From Bacillus sp. MM2020_1 (GTDB lineage Bacteria; Bacillota; Bacilli; Bacillales; Cytobacillaceae): a stretch of 34,875 nucleotides of DNA. Positions 1 to 7,061 of the stretch are shown here, piece by piece. The DNA is taken from NCBI GenBank assembly GCA_011250595.1, contig JAANMP010000053.1, positions 1 to 34,875 on the forward strand. Reading direction: 5' to 3'. The translations under genes and the position numbers were made by a program. How positions within the stretch are numbered: position 1 is the first letter of the stretch; each line of letters starts with the position of its first letter. Below the pieces are notes generated by a model. That model did no database searches. It had not been told where the DNA came from and was given only the letters and a program-made list of their open reading frames with translations.

Positions 1-50
1 ACGAAAAATTATTATCTATATTCACTATGTTAACAATTTTATATCTAAAC

Positions 51-93
51 TGTAAAAAATTTCACACCAAAAGATATAAAAAAACTATATACT
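51..93 (+). promoter_or_regulatory. Fnr-type promoter of the yitW-like gene
   Basis: TGTAA-N6-TCACA at 51-66 matches the Bacillus Fnr box TGTGA-N6-TCACA in nine of ten half-site bases. A -10 hexamer TATACT lies at 88-93, so the box centre (58.5) is about 41.5 bp before a start near 100. The same spacing recurs at four other boxes in the window. A second -10 (TATAAT, 140-145) lies closer to the gene and could give an Fnr-independent start. Read by eye only. Confidence 0.5.
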
Positions 94-181
94 TTTTTAG
101 ACGAAGTCTCAATCTAGAAAGAATGACTTACATATTTGCTATAATAAATTGGGACAAAGAAATTTTAAGGAGTGGATCAAT

Positions 182-490
182 ATGAATGAAGAATTAAAAG
201 AAAATATTATGGGCGCTTTAGAGTTAGTTATTGACCCTGAACTAGGTGTAGATATTGTAAACTTAGGTTTAGTATATAATGCTGAAATGGATGATGAAGG
301 GAATGTTACCATTACGATGACATTAACTTCAATGGGCTGTCCGCTTGCTGGGACAATTGTGGACCAAGTAAAGCGAGCGTTGGCTGATATTCCGGAAATT
401 AAAGGGGTAGAAGTGAATATCGTCTTTAATCCACCTTGGAATAAAGAAATGATGTCACGCTATGCAAAGATTGCCTTAGGAATTCGTTAA
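182..490 (+). CDS. yitW: YitW-like metal-sulfur cluster assembly factor (MIP18/DUF59 family)
   Basis: A 102-residue single-domain protein of the DUF59/MIP18 family (SufT, PaaD and YitW relatives), which act in iron-sulfur cluster assembly or maturation of Fe-S proteins in the cytosol. The family signature DPELGVDIVNLGLVY lies near residues 18-32 and the conserved cysteine of the TSMGCP motif is about residue 53. Length and both ends match B. subtilis YitW as I recall it. The ATG at 182 is chosen because AAGGAG stands just upstream; an in-frame start at 149 has no such site. The gene is monocistronic, with its own terminator, and lies behind a possible Fnr box, which would make it the Fe-S assembly member of the anaerobic block. 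Confidence 0.88.
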   Translation: MNEELKENIMGALELVIDPELGVDIVNLGLVYNAEMDDEGNVTITMTLTSMGCPLAGTIVDQVKRALADIPEIKGVEVNIVFNPPWNKEMMSRYAKIALGIR

Positions 491-543
491 GCTAAAATTA
501 AAGGTTATTCCAGTAATATATGGATTATTTACCATTTTTTAAA

Positions 544-577
544 AACAGCAGAATTTCTGCTGTTTTTTATTTTTTTT
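544..577 (+). terminator. Intrinsic terminator of the yitW-like gene
   Basis: A near-perfect palindrome (AACAGCAGAA, one base, TTCTGCTGTT) at 544-564 is followed by two runs of T up to 577. Confidence 0.85.
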
Positions 578-609
578 CTTCACGATTCAGACATATCTGG
601 CTGACAGGA

Positions 610-652
610 TGTGAGATAGTTCACTTTTTTCGAACATAAACACCTTTATAAT
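610..652 (+). promoter_or_regulatory. Fnr-dependent promoter of the radical SAM gene
   Basis: TGTGA-GATAGT-TCACT at 610-625 matches the Fnr box in nine of ten bases. A perfect -10 TATAAT lies at 647-652, giving a start near 659 and a box centred at -41.5, the class II activator position known for B. subtilis Fnr promoters. There is no good -35 hexamer, as expected for an activator-dependent promoter. Confidence 0.78.
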
Positions 653-707
653 ACAAATTAATAAGGCTGTTGAATTCTCAGGTAGCCGTTATTAGGAGGC
701 GTTTCAT

Positions 708-1832
708 ATGGCTATTAGCCGTGATTTTAATAAAGACCCTTTTATCGTAATTTGGGAACTCACTAGAGCTTGTCAATTAAAGTGCTTACATTGCCGTGCG
801 GATGCACAGTATAAAAGGGACCCACGTGAACTATCTTTTGAAGAAGGCAAAAATCTAATAGATCAAATATATGAAATGAACAATCCTATGCTTGTTTTTA
901 CAGGCGGGGATCCATTAATGAGAGAAGATGTTTTTGATATTGCGAAATATGCAGTTGAAAAAGGTGTACGTGTATCAATGACCCCAAGCGCGACACCAAA
1001 TGTAACAAAAGAAGCCATTGAGAAGGCTAAAGAAGTGGGGCTCGCTCGGTGGGCATTTAGTATTGACGGTCCTACGGCTGAGATTCATGACCATTTTAGA
1101 GGCACAGCTGGATCATTTGATCTTACCATGGAAAAAATACAATATTTGCATGAAGTTGGATTACCGATTCAGATTAACACGGTTATTTCACGTTATAATA
1201 TTGAATACCTTGATGAGATGGCAAAAATGGTTGAATCTTTAGGGTGTGTATTATGGAGTGTCTTCTTCCTTGTTCCAACAGGAAGAGGTCAAGAATCCGA
1301 TATGATTTCTCCGGTCCAACATGAAAAAGTATTCAGATGGCTTTATGATTTAAGCAAGCGTGTATCCTTTGATATTAAAACAACTGAAGCAATGCACTAC
1401 CGCCGGGTTGTGATTCAGCAAAAAATGCGTGAAGCGAAGGAAACATCAGATGAAATCGAGTATCTAAGTGCATTAACAGAAAAAGGATTAACAGGATCTA
1501 TTGATGGGCTTGGACGAGCACCAAAAGGCGTTAATGATGGTAATGGTTTTGTGTTCATTTCTCATATTGGGGATGTATATCCAAGCGGACTCTTACCAGT
1601 TAAAGCGGGTAATATCCGTGAAACGCCATTAGCAGAAATTTACCGTGAATCACCGATATTCCAATCGCTTAGAAATCCTGACCTCTTTAAGGGTAAATGC
1701 GGTGTCTGTGAATTCCGGCACGTTTGTGGGGGATCCAGGTCTAGAGCATATGCGATGACAGGAGATTATCTGGAAAGCGAGCCATTCTGCGTTTATATAC
1801 CTAAATCATTAAGAGACAAGCAAGCTCAGTAA
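708..1832 (+). CDS. Radical SAM/SPASM domain protein, NirJ/AhbD-like (TIGR04053-type)
   Basis: A 374-residue radical SAM enzyme. The N-terminal CxxxCxxC cluster motif is at C22, C26 and C29, followed by the SAM-binding FTGGDP motif near residue 65. A C-terminal SPASM-type set (C331, C334, C340, C361) would hold an auxiliary Fe-S cluster. The build resembles the heme-modifying enzymes NirJ and AhbD and the TIGR04053 family, but the substrate cannot be told from sequence. It has an AGGAGG site at 694-699, stands alone, and is preceded by a strong Fnr box, so it should be made under oxygen limitation. No other heme d1 or heme biosynthesis gene lies in the window. A role in anaerobic cofactor or heme chemistry is inference; a peptide-modifying role is possible, though no short precursor peptide gene was seen next to it. 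Confidence 0.85.
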   Translation: MAISRDFNKDPFIVIWELTRACQLKCLHCRADAQYKRDPRELSFEEGKNLIDQIYEMNNPMLVFTGGDPLMREDVFDIAKYAVEKGVRVSMTPSATPNVTKEAIEKAKEVGLARWAFSIDGPTAEIHDHFRGTAGSFDLTMEKIQYLHEVGLPIQINTVISRYNIEYLDEMAKMVESLGCVLWSVFFLVPTGRGQESDMISPVQHEKVFRWLYDLSKRVSFDIKTTEAMHYRRVVIQQKMREAKETSDEIEYLSALTEKGLTGSIDGLGRAPKGVNDGNGFVFISHIGDVYPSGLLPVKAGNIRETPLAEIYRESPIFQSLRNPDLFKGKCGVCEFRHVCGGSRSRAYAMTGDYLESEPFCVYIPKSLRDKQAQ

Positions 1833-1846
1833 AAAGCAATAAAACA

Positions 1847-1880
1847 AGGCTGCCTCCTAATTAGGAGACAGCCTATTGTT
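1847..1880. terminator. Hairpin between the convergent radical SAM gene and fnr
   Basis: Arms at 1847-1860 and 1861-1874 (AGGCTG...CAGCCT with CTCCTAA/TTAGGAG) pair with one mismatch. The T-run is short and interrupted on both strands, so this is a weaker or bidirectional terminator. Confidence 0.6.
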
Positions 1881-1921
1881 TAAAAAATAAAAGCCCTTAA
1901 ATAAAAGGATGGCTGCCCATC

Positions 1922-2620
1922 CTATTCAATACTGCAATAGATTGCAGAACAATTTTCACAGTCGATTTCATTTTTTAGGTATTGTAAATCTAAAATTGAA
2001 ATCTTACCTTTTTTAACTGAAATAATGTTATCTTTCTTTAACTCACTAAGAATACGGTTTGTACTCTCACGGGAAGTACCGCAGAAATTGGCAAGTTCTT
2101 GGTTGGTTAATGGAAGGTCAATTAAGATTTCATTACCTTTTTGAACACCATAACTATTCGACATTCGGATAAGAGTTGAAAAAAGGGCACCCCGTTTTCC
2201 ATTTAAGACGAGGTCACGAAATTTTGTTTGTGTTTTACGGAAATGGTCACTCATCCATTTCATAAATTCAAAGGCAAGCTTACTATTTTGGAATATTTCA
2301 CTTTCAATGATATCTTTTTTTATTGCAACGATTTCTCCTTCCTCAAGAACCATTGCACTTAATAAATATCTGGGGTTATCCGTAAAAAGGGTTAATTCTC
2401 CGCAAATATCATTTTCCCCGCAAATTCTTAATGAAAGTTCACGTCCATCTGATGTGATTTTACTGATTTGAATTTTGCCGGAAATAATAATGTAAAGTTC
2501 TTCTGCAAGCATTCCTTCTTGAAATAAAAAGGTTCCTCTTTCACTTTTAAATTTCCGGTCTGCAAATTTAAGCAATTCTTTTATTTCAATTGAATGAGTT
2601 GGTTTCATTGTCCTTGTCAT
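1922..2620 (-). CDS. fnr: Fnr-type Crp-family oxygen-sensing transcriptional regulator (copy 1)
   Basis: Anaerobic regulator of the Crp/Fnr family, about 232 residues. An N-terminal cyclic-nucleotide-type beta barrel (about residues 25-120), a long dimer helix and a C-terminal helix-turn-helix are present. The recognition helix GTSRESTNR keeps the R-E-x3-R residues that read TGTGA half-sites. Cysteines at about 221, 224 and 229, spaced 3 and 5, form the C-terminal 4Fe-4S cluster site of Bacillus Fnr, and an aspartate at about 136 matches its known fourth ligand. The ATG at 2620 follows AGAGGTG by six bases; a GTG at 2629 lies inside that site. It is transcribed toward the radical SAM gene. 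No Fnr box was found in its own upstream region. A second copy lies at 8779-9471. Confidence 0.9.
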   Translation of the reverse strand: MTRTMKPTHSIEIKELLKFADRKFKSERGTFLFQEGMLAEELYIIISGKIQISKITSDGRELSLRICGENDICGELTLFTDNPRYLLSAMVLEEGEIVAIKKDIIESEIFQNSKLAFEFMKWMSDHFRKTQTKFRDLVLNGKRGALFSTLIRMSNSYGVQKGNEILIDLPLTNQELANFCGTSRESTNRILSELKKDNIISVKKGKISILDLQYLKNEIDCENCSAIYCSIE

Positions 2621-2699
2621 CGGATTCACCTCTAAAATTCATATTCTCAACTATCATATTACCATCGTGTTCATTTTAGTTTGTTAGTATTATTCTATC

Positions 2700-2942
2700 T
2701 TATAAGGAAGCCATAAAAAGAAGTAAACAATGACAATATAGTGAAAACTCATATGAAATAATAAACTTGGAGCATAAATGAGCAGGCAAGTTAACATAAT
2801 CAAAAAATAAATAACAGGATGGAAGGGTATTTCCAAAACAGTTATTTATTGAATGGGAAACATCTGCTAAGATAAGAATGGTATTAAAAAGTATTGTAAT
2901 AGTGAATAAAGTAACAGTCTTTTTAACTAAATACTGGTACAC
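2700..2942 (-). CDS. Possible small membrane protein, doubtful
   Basis: A GTG-started frame of 80 residues lies between fnr and moaA on the fnr strand. It has one convincing hydrophobic stretch (residues about 9-27) and a cysteine- and aromatic-rich remainder. An AAGGA motif is about 15 bases before the GTG, too far for a good ribosome binding site. The frame spans the -35 side of the moaA promoter. I do not recognise it, and it may be chance or a decayed gene. Confidence 0.2.
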   Translation of the reverse strand: MYQYLVKKTVTLFTITILFNTILILADVSHSINNCFGNTLPSCYLFFDYVNLPAHLCSKFIISYEFSLYCHCLLLFMASL

Positions 2943-2983
2943 TTATTATAATTAGGTTCCTTAAAATAATGGAGTTGATATTA

Positions 2984-4000
2984 ATGGAAAAAACCATTAT
3001 TAAAGATAAATTAAATAGACCCTTACATGACTTAAGAATTTCTGTGATTGATCGGTGTAATTTCCGTTGCCAGTACTGTATGCCAGCAGATCAATTTGGT
3101 CCTGATTTTGAGTTTCTTCCCAAAGGTGCTTTATTGACTTATGAAGAGATTGAGCGCCTCGCAAGAATATTTGTTAGTTTAGGTGTGGAAAAAATTCGCT
3201 TAACCGGAGGAGAGCCGCTTCTTCGTAGAGATATGCCTATTCTTGTTAAAAAGCTGTCAGCGATTGAAGGCTTACTTGATATCGGTTTGACGACGAATGG
3301 TGTGCTTCTGCCGAAATTTGCAAAAGATTTAATGGAAGCTGGTCTCAAAAGGGTAAATGTCAGCCTTGATACGTTAAATGATGAGTTATTTGGGAAAATT
3401 AATGGACGCGGGGTTGGAACTGGACCTGTTTTAGAAGGCATTGAAGCAGCGAAACAGGAAGGTCTTGGGGTTAAAATTAATATGGTTGTCAAAAAAGGCC
3501 TCAATGATTCTGAAATTATTCCAATGGCAAAGTATTGCAAAGAGAACAGTCTTGAGCTTCGCTATATTGAATTTATGGATGTAGGTTCAACCAATGGCTG
3601 GAAAATGGATGATGTTATTACCAAAAAACAGATATATTATTTATTAAAGGAACAATTTGAGCTTGAACCAGTAGACCCTGCCTATTACGGTGAAGTAGCA
3701 AAACTATACCGTTATAAAGATAAAGATGTGAATGTAGGATTTATTACATCTGTTTCTGAATCGTTTTGCTCAAGCTGCACACGGTCGCGGCTTTCGGCGA
3801 ATGGTCAAATTTTTACTTGTTTATTTAATGGGAATGGACATGATATCCGTAACTTCATGAGAAACGGTGCCTCCGATGAAGAAATCCGTGAACGTGTGAG
3901 CGCAATATGGAATGGACGAGATGACAGATATTCAGACGAAAGAACAGCTGAAACACACAAAGACCGAAAAAAAATCGAAATGTCGTATATTGGTGGTTAA
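2984..4000 (+). CDS. moaA: GTP 3',8-cyclase MoaA (molybdenum cofactor biosynthesis)
   Basis: A 338-residue radical SAM enzyme that, with MoaC, turns GTP into cyclic pyranopterin monophosphate, the first step of molybdenum cofactor synthesis. The N-terminal CxxxCxxC is at C25, C29 and C32, LTGGEPLL is the SAM-binding GGEP motif, and the second 4Fe-4S cluster uses C262, C265 and C279. The protein ends in the Gly-Gly tail needed for activity. The ATG at 2984 has GGAG nine bases upstream; an in-frame ATG at 2969 precedes that site and is unlikely. A -10 TATAAT is at 2947-2952, with no convincing Fnr box. moeA and mobB lie nearby, but no moaC, moaD, moaE or moaB is in the window. Confidence 0.95.
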   Translation: MEKTIIKDKLNRPLHDLRISVIDRCNFRCQYCMPADQFGPDFEFLPKGALLTYEEIERLARIFVSLGVEKIRLTGGEPLLRRDMPILVKKLSAIEGLLDIGLTTNGVLLPKFAKDLMEAGLKRVNVSLDTLNDELFGKINGRGVGTGPVLEGIEAAKQEGLGVKINMVVKKGLNDSEIIPMAKYCKENSLELRYIEFMDVGSTNGWKMDDVITKKQIYYLLKEQFELEPVDPAYYGEVAKLYRYKDKDVNVGFITSVSESFCSSCTRSRLSANGQIFTCLFNGNGHDIRNFMRNGASDEEIRERVSAIWNGRDDRYSDERTAETHKDRKKIEMSYIGG

Positions 4001-4027
4001 ACTCTCTTCCATGAAGAGAGTTTTTTT
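3999..4027 (+). terminator. Intrinsic terminator of moaA
   Basis: AACTCTCTT, a five-base loop (CCATG), AAGAGAGTT, then seven T. It begins at the stop codon. Confidence 0.88.
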
Positions 4028-4036
4028 GTAGAAAGA

Positions 4037-4066
4037 AACAGCCCGCTTTAAGAAAAGCGGACTGTT
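4037..4066 (-). terminator. Hairpin downstream of ric
   Basis: AACAG-C-CCGCTT and AAGCGG-A-CTGTT pair around a six-base loop with one mismatch. Read on the minus strand it lies just past the ric stop and is followed by a T-rich stretch. Confidence 0.6.
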
Positions 4067-4073
4067 GATTTTA

Positions 4074-4769
4074 TTAAAGATACCTAGGAAATAGGATGTT
4101 ATTTTCAAGATGTACATGCATAAAGGTTAATCCTTCTAGCGCCTCTAAGCGAGCATATACTAAACGGTACGTACCACAAGCATCAAGAGGAAGTGTATAG
4201 TCAGAAGTTACGGCACGAATCTCTCTTAATATTTCACCTGCGTGGTCATGTTCTTTTTCTAAATCAACGATCATCGCAATTGCTTCTTCACGATTTTCTA
4301 CCGTTCCATCAGCAAGCTGTTTAATCAGCGGGAATACTACTGCTTCCTCTTTCGCCATATGCTCCATCAATTCTTTTTTGAATTCATAGAAAAGCTCATA
4401 AACCTTTAGTAACTCTGGATGGTTATCGCCATGGACACGTGAAACTTTTGTTACATAGGGACTTAACGTGGTAAGTTCCTCTTCAGACACGCGATGGTAA
4501 TTTGAAATAACATGATCAATAATGGTTGCTGAATCAGAGTTCGTCCAAACCTCTACATCTTTCTCAGTGTTTTCATATTTTTCAAAGACTATTTTTAATT
4601 CTTCTAATAATGTATCCAAGTTAAGATTATTTTGAGCAACCGCTTCTGTTAGTGAAATATTACCACCGCAGCAAAAATCAATCCGGTTCTTTTTGAAAAC
4701 ATCACTTGTTTTAGGTAATTCGTTAACGATATCTTTAACTAATGAATTTGCTGTAATTGTGAAAGTCAT
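4074..4769 (-). CDS. ric: Iron-sulfur cluster repair di-iron protein Ric (ScdA/YtfE)
   Basis: A 231-residue cytosolic protein that restores Fe-S clusters damaged by nitric oxide or oxidants. The N-terminal DUF542 domain carries the DFCCGG motif at residues 31-36, and the hemerythrin-like domain supplies di-iron ligands: H86, H137, E141, H174 or H176, H218 and E222 by analogy with E. coli YtfE. Start ATG follows GGGAGG. It is divergent from moeA and sits behind an Fnr box. Because Fnr and MoaA are themselves 4Fe-4S proteins and nitrate respiration makes nitric oxide, a cluster-repair protein fits this block. Confidence 0.93.
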   Translation of the reverse strand: MTFTITANSLVKDIVNELPKTSDVFKKNRIDFCCGGNISLTEAVAQNNLNLDTLLEELKIVFEKYENTEKDVEVWTNSDSATIIDHVISNYHRVSEEELTTLSPYVTKVSRVHGDNHPELLKVYELFYEFKKELMEHMAKEEAVVFPLIKQLADGTVENREEAIAMIVDLEKEHDHAGEILREIRAVTSDYTLPLDACGTYRLVYARLEALEGLTFMHVHLENNILFPRYL

Positions 4770-4808
4770 ATTTATTTCCTCCCTAAGTGCAAGATTTAAT
4801 CTAACCTA

Positions 4809-4851
4809 AGAATAAAGTAAAAAGAAAAAAAACTAGGTGACCTGAATCACA
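4809..4851 (-). promoter_or_regulatory. Fnr-dependent promoter of ric
   Basis: On the minus strand TGTGA-N6-TCACC occupies 4851-4836 and the -10 hexamer TATTCT occupies 4814-4809. The centre-to--10 distance (34.5 bp) equals that of the other Fnr boxes here, placing the box at about -41.5 from a start near 4802. Confidence 0.7.
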
Positions 4852-4894
4852 CATTTGATATGATTTTCTTTTTTATGGGAGAATACTTTTATTT

Positions 4895-4937
4895 TGTGAC
4901 ATTTGATATGTCAGTTGGTTTTTAATAAGCTTATAAT
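4895..4937 (+). promoter_or_regulatory. moeA promoter with palindrome and Fnr half-site
   Basis: A -10 TATAAT lies at 4932-4937 with no recognisable -35. A perfect inverted repeat TGACAT-N5-ATGTCA is at 4897-4913. A full TGTGA at 4895-4899 stands exactly where the upstream half of an Fnr box would be for this -10, but the second half is degenerate (ATATG). Either a weak Fnr site or the operator of another regulator is possible. Confidence 0.45.
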
Positions 4938-5006
4938 GTTGATAGTCGATGACGATTAGTACATAACACAATGGATAGATATTTGTTTAAGGTAGGAGTG
5001 ATTATT

Positions 5007-6272
5007 TTGTTCGAAAGAAGAAAACCAATACCCATTGGTGAAGCAGTTAAAAGAATAATGGAATATCAATTACTTGGTGTAACTGAACAAGTTCCAATAA
5101 ATGAAAGCTACGGCCGTTTTTTATCAGAGGATTTGATCGCAACTAGCGATGTCCCGCATTTTGATCGTGCACCGTATGATGGCTTTGCTGTTAGGTCAAT
5201 TGATACTCGTGAGGCTGCGCTAACTAATGTAGTTGAATTTGAAGTGGTTGATCACATCGGAGCAGGAATGGTATCCACCAAATTAATTGGAGAGCATCAA
5301 GCGGTTAGAATTATGACGGGTGCGATGATGCCTGAGGGTACAGATGCTGTTGTTATGTTTGAGGTGGCTAAGGCTTACGAAAAGAATGGTATTCCATATA
5401 TGTCGATTAAACGCAGCTTTAAAAAGGGTGATAACGTTTCGTATAGTGGTGAAGATGCCAAACAAGGCGAAATTTTGGTGAAAAAAGGTACATTGATAAA
5501 TCCCGGAATTCAAGCCATGCTTGCTACGTTTGGATATGAACGAGTATCTGTTGCAAAAAAACCGCGTGTTGGTTTATTTGCAACAGGGACTGAGCTTTTA
5601 GAAGTAAATGAAGCCCTTGTACCCGGAAAAATTCGAAACAGTAATTCACATATGATTGCTGCTCAAATCGAAAGAACGGGAGGAATTGTGCACTATTTCG
5701 GGAAGCTTCCAGATGAATTCGACACTTGCTTTGAAGCAGTCCAAAATGCAATCAATGAAGTAGACCTGTTAATTACCACTGGCGGGGTATCCGTGGGAGA
5801 TTTTGATTATCTTCCGGCTATTTATGAAAAGCTTGGAGCAGAGGTTTTCTTTAATAAAGTTGCCATGCGCCCTGGAAGTGTTACGACGGTTGCACAGCAT
5901 AATGGGAAACTTCTCTTTGGACTATCGGGAAATCCATCTGCTTGTTATGTTGGCTTTGAATTGTTTGCGCGTCCAATTATCCGTAGGATGCTTTTCTCAG
6001 ACAAACCGCACCTTCGTAAAGAACATGCTCTATTAGAAGTTGATTTTCCTAAAGCAAATCCGTTTACAAGGTTTGTTCGAAGTTCAACGTTTATTGATGC
6101 AGGAAGACTAAAGGCGACACCAAGTGGACTCGACAAGTCTAACATAATTATGAGCCTCTCTGGAGCTAATTCGCTAATGATTCTTCCAGGTGGAACTAGA
6201 GGCTTTACAGCAGGATGTGAAGTGGAGGTCCTCTTGCTTGAAGACCAGGTCGGCAGTGAGTGGCCGTGGTAA
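5007..6272 (+). CDS. moeA: Molybdopterin molybdenumtransferase MoeA
   Basis: A 421-residue enzyme that inserts molybdate into adenylylated molybdopterin, the last step of Moco synthesis. Recognisable MoeA blocks are PYDGFAVR near residue 60, the RIMTGAMMPEGTDAVV stretch, the GNPSACYVGFELF stretch and the SEWPW tail shared with B. subtilis MoeA. I choose the TTG at 5007 because TAGGAGTG stands just upstream and the product then begins with LFERRKPIP like its relatives. An in-frame ATG at 4971 adds 12 residues but has no ribosome binding site. It overlaps mobB by 13 bp, so the two are translationally coupled. Confidence 0.93.
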   Translation: MFERRKPIPIGEAVKRIMEYQLLGVTEQVPINESYGRFLSEDLIATSDVPHFDRAPYDGFAVRSIDTREAALTNVVEFEVVDHIGAGMVSTKLIGEHQAVRIMTGAMMPEGTDAVVMFEVAKAYEKNGIPYMSIKRSFKKGDNVSYSGEDAKQGEILVKKGTLINPGIQAMLATFGYERVSVAKKPRVGLFATGTELLEVNEALVPGKIRNSNSHMIAAQIERTGGIVHYFGKLPDEFDTCFEAVQNAINEVDLLITTGGVSVGDFDYLPAIYEKLGAEVFFNKVAMRPGSVTTVAQHNGKLLFGLSGNPSACYVGFELFARPIIRRMLFSDKPHLRKEHALLEVDFPKANPFTRFVRSSTFIDAGRLKATPSGLDKSNIIMSLSGANSLMILPGGTRGFTAGCEVEVLLLEDQVGSEWPW

Positions 6273-6799
6273 AGCCAGTTATCTTTCAAGTAGTTGGATA
6301 TCAAAATAGTGGAAAAACCACAATCACATCCAAACTGATCAATGACCTAGTAAAAAAAGGACTAAAGACAGTTACGATTAAGCATCACGGACATGGTGGC
6401 AAACTTGCAGCGCTTCCGCAGAAAGATACAGAAAAACATCTAAATGCGGGGGCGCTTGCCTCGATTGTTGAAGGAGAAGGAAGTTTAATCTTACAAGCTG
6501 ACAATTTCTATCCATCACTAGAGGAACAAATCGAATTGATGAAATTCTTTCATCCAGATATTATATTAATCGAAGGATATAAGCAAAAGCCCTATCCAAA
6601 ATTACTGTTAGTAAGGGATGAAAGTGACCTCTCATTGCTAAATACCGTAAGTAATGTTTTGGGGATTTTGTATTGGGAGGAAGAAATGCAAAGGCAAATC
6701 ACCTCAAGAATCAATGTTCCCAGCTTTCAGATCGATGATGCAGGTGCATTAATCTGGACCGAGCACTTACTTCAGGAACTTGTTCATAAAATTGATTAA
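6260..6799 (+). CDS. mobB: Molybdopterin-guanine dinucleotide biosynthesis protein MobB
   Basis: A 179-residue P-loop GTP-binding protein that assists MobA in attaching GMP to molybdopterin. Walker A GYQNSGKTT is at residues 13-21, and DIILIEGYK is the family's conserved IEG segment. The start is a GTG inside the end of moeA (6260, or another GTG at 6266). No separate promoter is visible, so it is read from the moeA promoter. The form of Moco made with MobAB serves DMSO-reductase-family enzymes such as nitrate reductase. Confidence 0.9.
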   Translation: MAVVKPVIFQVVGYQNSGKTTITSKLINDLVKKGLKTVTIKHHGHGGKLAALPQKDTEKHLNAGALASIVEGEGSLILQADNFYPSLEEQIELMKFFHPDIILIEGYKQKPYPKLLLVRDESDLSLLNTVSNVLGILYWEEEMQRQITSRINVPSFQIDDAGALIWTEHLLQELVHKID

Positions 6800-6823
6800 A
6801 AAAGTTAATAAAATTGTCAAATC

Positions 6824-6866
6824 TGTTACTTTTATCACAGCCTGAACTATGGATATACTCTACAAT
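6824..6866 (+). promoter_or_regulatory. Fnr-type promoter in the mobB-ywiC gap
   Basis: TGTTA-N6-TCACA at 6824-6839 matches the Fnr box in nine of ten bases and is followed at the exact class II spacing by TACAAT at 6861-6866. The predicted start is near 6873. No gene begins within 180 bp downstream; the transcript would run to the terminator at 7027-7052. Confidence 0.6.
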
Positions 6867-6872
6867 ATTAAT

Positions 6873-7052
6873 TAGGGGATATATTGTTTGTTAAAATAGA
6901 ATCATGGGTTTTTAATGGAACTACGGCAACCACTCATCAGATAACAGACCTAGAGATGACCGAAGTTACCTTATAGATGATCTGGAATTGTTGTACTTCC
7001 ATTTTACCCTATACAAAATTGTCACAAAAAGAAGGCGATGCCCTTCTTTTTT
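6873..7052 (+). ncRNA. Candidate Fnr-activated small RNA
   Basis: The stretch from the predicted start (about 6873) to a strong terminator (7027-7052) contains no credible reading frame but folds by hand. GGGT 6906-6909 pairs with ACCC 7006-7009. AATGGAA 6914-6920 pairs with TTCCATT 6997-7003, continued by TAC/GTA after one mismatch. CAGAT 6938-6942 pairs with ATCTG 6980-6984. Since a second Fnr promoter for ywiC lies after the terminator, a free RNA is more likely than a leader of ywiC, though an attenuator is possible. I recognise no known RNA family; it does not show T-box or common riboswitch signatures. Confidence 0.5.
7027..7052 (+). terminator. Intrinsic terminator of the candidate small RNA
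   Basis: AAAAGAAGG, a six-base loop, CCTTCTTTT and a run of T. It lies 228 bp past mobB and just before the ywiC Fnr box. Confidence 0.85.
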
Positions 7053-7061
7053 GCTTTAATT

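Noticed and set aside
2910..2925. Fnr box for moaA
   Set aside because: The position that would fit the moaA -10 (TATAAT, 2947-2952) reads AGTAA-N6-TTTTA, matching only half of the half-site bases.
6867..7052. Riboswitch or T-box controlling ywiC
   Set aside because: No T-box sequence or recognisable riboswitch core is present, and ywiC has its own Fnr promoter after the terminator; an attenuator cannot be fully excluded.
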